From: an uncultured Blautia sp.
Lineage (GTDB): Bacteria; Bacillota; Clostridia; Lachnospirales; Lachnospiraceae
Direction: 5' to 3'
DNA: 27,019 bases
NCBI GenBank assembly: GCA_900552095.1
Contig: URYM01000002.1
Location: forward strand, 1-27,019
Positions within the stretch are counted from its first letter, which is position 1, and every line of letters begins with the position of its first letter. This document shows positions 26,972-27,019 of this stretch, piece by piece. Below the pieces are notes generated by a model. The model was given only the letters and a program-made list of their open reading frames with translations, ran no database searches and had not been told where the DNA came from. The position numbers and the translations under genes are program-made.

Positions 26972-27019
26972 CTGTCTCTTATACACATCTCCGAGCCCAC
27001 GAGACCGTACTAGATCTCG
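26972..27019 (-). other. Nextera Read 2 adapter with i7 index (artefact)
   Basis: 26972-26990 is the mosaic end CTGTCTCTTATACACATCT, 26991-27005 the Read 2 arm CCGAGCCCACGAGAC, 27006-27013 an 8-base index CGTACTAG, and 27014-27019 the first bases of the flow-cell primer (ATCTCG). All of it is library sequence. Confidence 0.98.

Overview
The window is a contig fragment from a low-GC Gram-positive anaerobe, most likely a gut Clostridia/Lachnospiraceae member. I infer this from AGGAGG-type ribosome binding sites, a bacterial V-type ATPase operon, an orphan MsmK/UgpC ATPase, YesL (DUF624), a YtvI-like AI-2E permease and a TSCPD-domain protein. Species cannot be read from the sequence. Both ends are Illumina Nextera adapter, so the contig is cut inside a gene at each side (V-ATPase subunit D at the left, a beta-CASP RNase-like metallo-hydrolase at the right). 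The right-hand adapter creates the false N-terminus MGSEMCIRDR.

Almost all genes are on the minus strand. From left to right: 40-8605 is a complete-looking V-type ATPase operon apart from the truncated last gene. In transcription order it reads H/G stator, I, K, E, C, F, A, B, D, with its own promoter at 8577-8605. The K subunit carries the full Na+-site residue set of Enterococcus hirae NtpK, so a sodium-coupled enzyme is the best prediction. 8620-11770 holds an orphan sugar-type binding lipoprotein, an AI-2E family permease and a small RluA-type pseudouridine synthase. 11771-12599 has no intact gene. It contains a near-consensus minus-strand promoter, the decayed remains of what looks like a DUF1524 (GmrSD-type) protein, and an end hairpin whose design is very like that of the terminator of the next gene upstream. 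12652-16109 is a two-gene unit: a PucR/CdaR-type regulator followed by an aconitase-superfamily hydratase.

16155-18355 has the shared sugar ABC ATPase MsmK/UgpC divergent from a plus-strand YesL gene. 18359-21513 encodes a two-component system (OmpR-type regulator, then a large multi-pass histidine kinase). 21594-21991 carries a small plus-strand gene of unknown function. 22014-23443 is glucose-6-phosphate isomerase. 23478-24988 holds a membrane protein of unknown function and the MTA/SAH nucleosidase, the latter divergent from a plus-strand TSCPD protein through two overlapping, mirror-image promoters. The right end is the truncated metallo-beta-lactamase/beta-CASP hydrolase.

I see no tRNA, rRNA, CRISPR array, complete insertion sequence or phage gene. 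Most of the window is conserved core metabolism. The least explained parts are the 11.8-12.6 kb relic unit, the 87-residue gene, the 224-residue membrane protein and the ligand of the sensor kinase.
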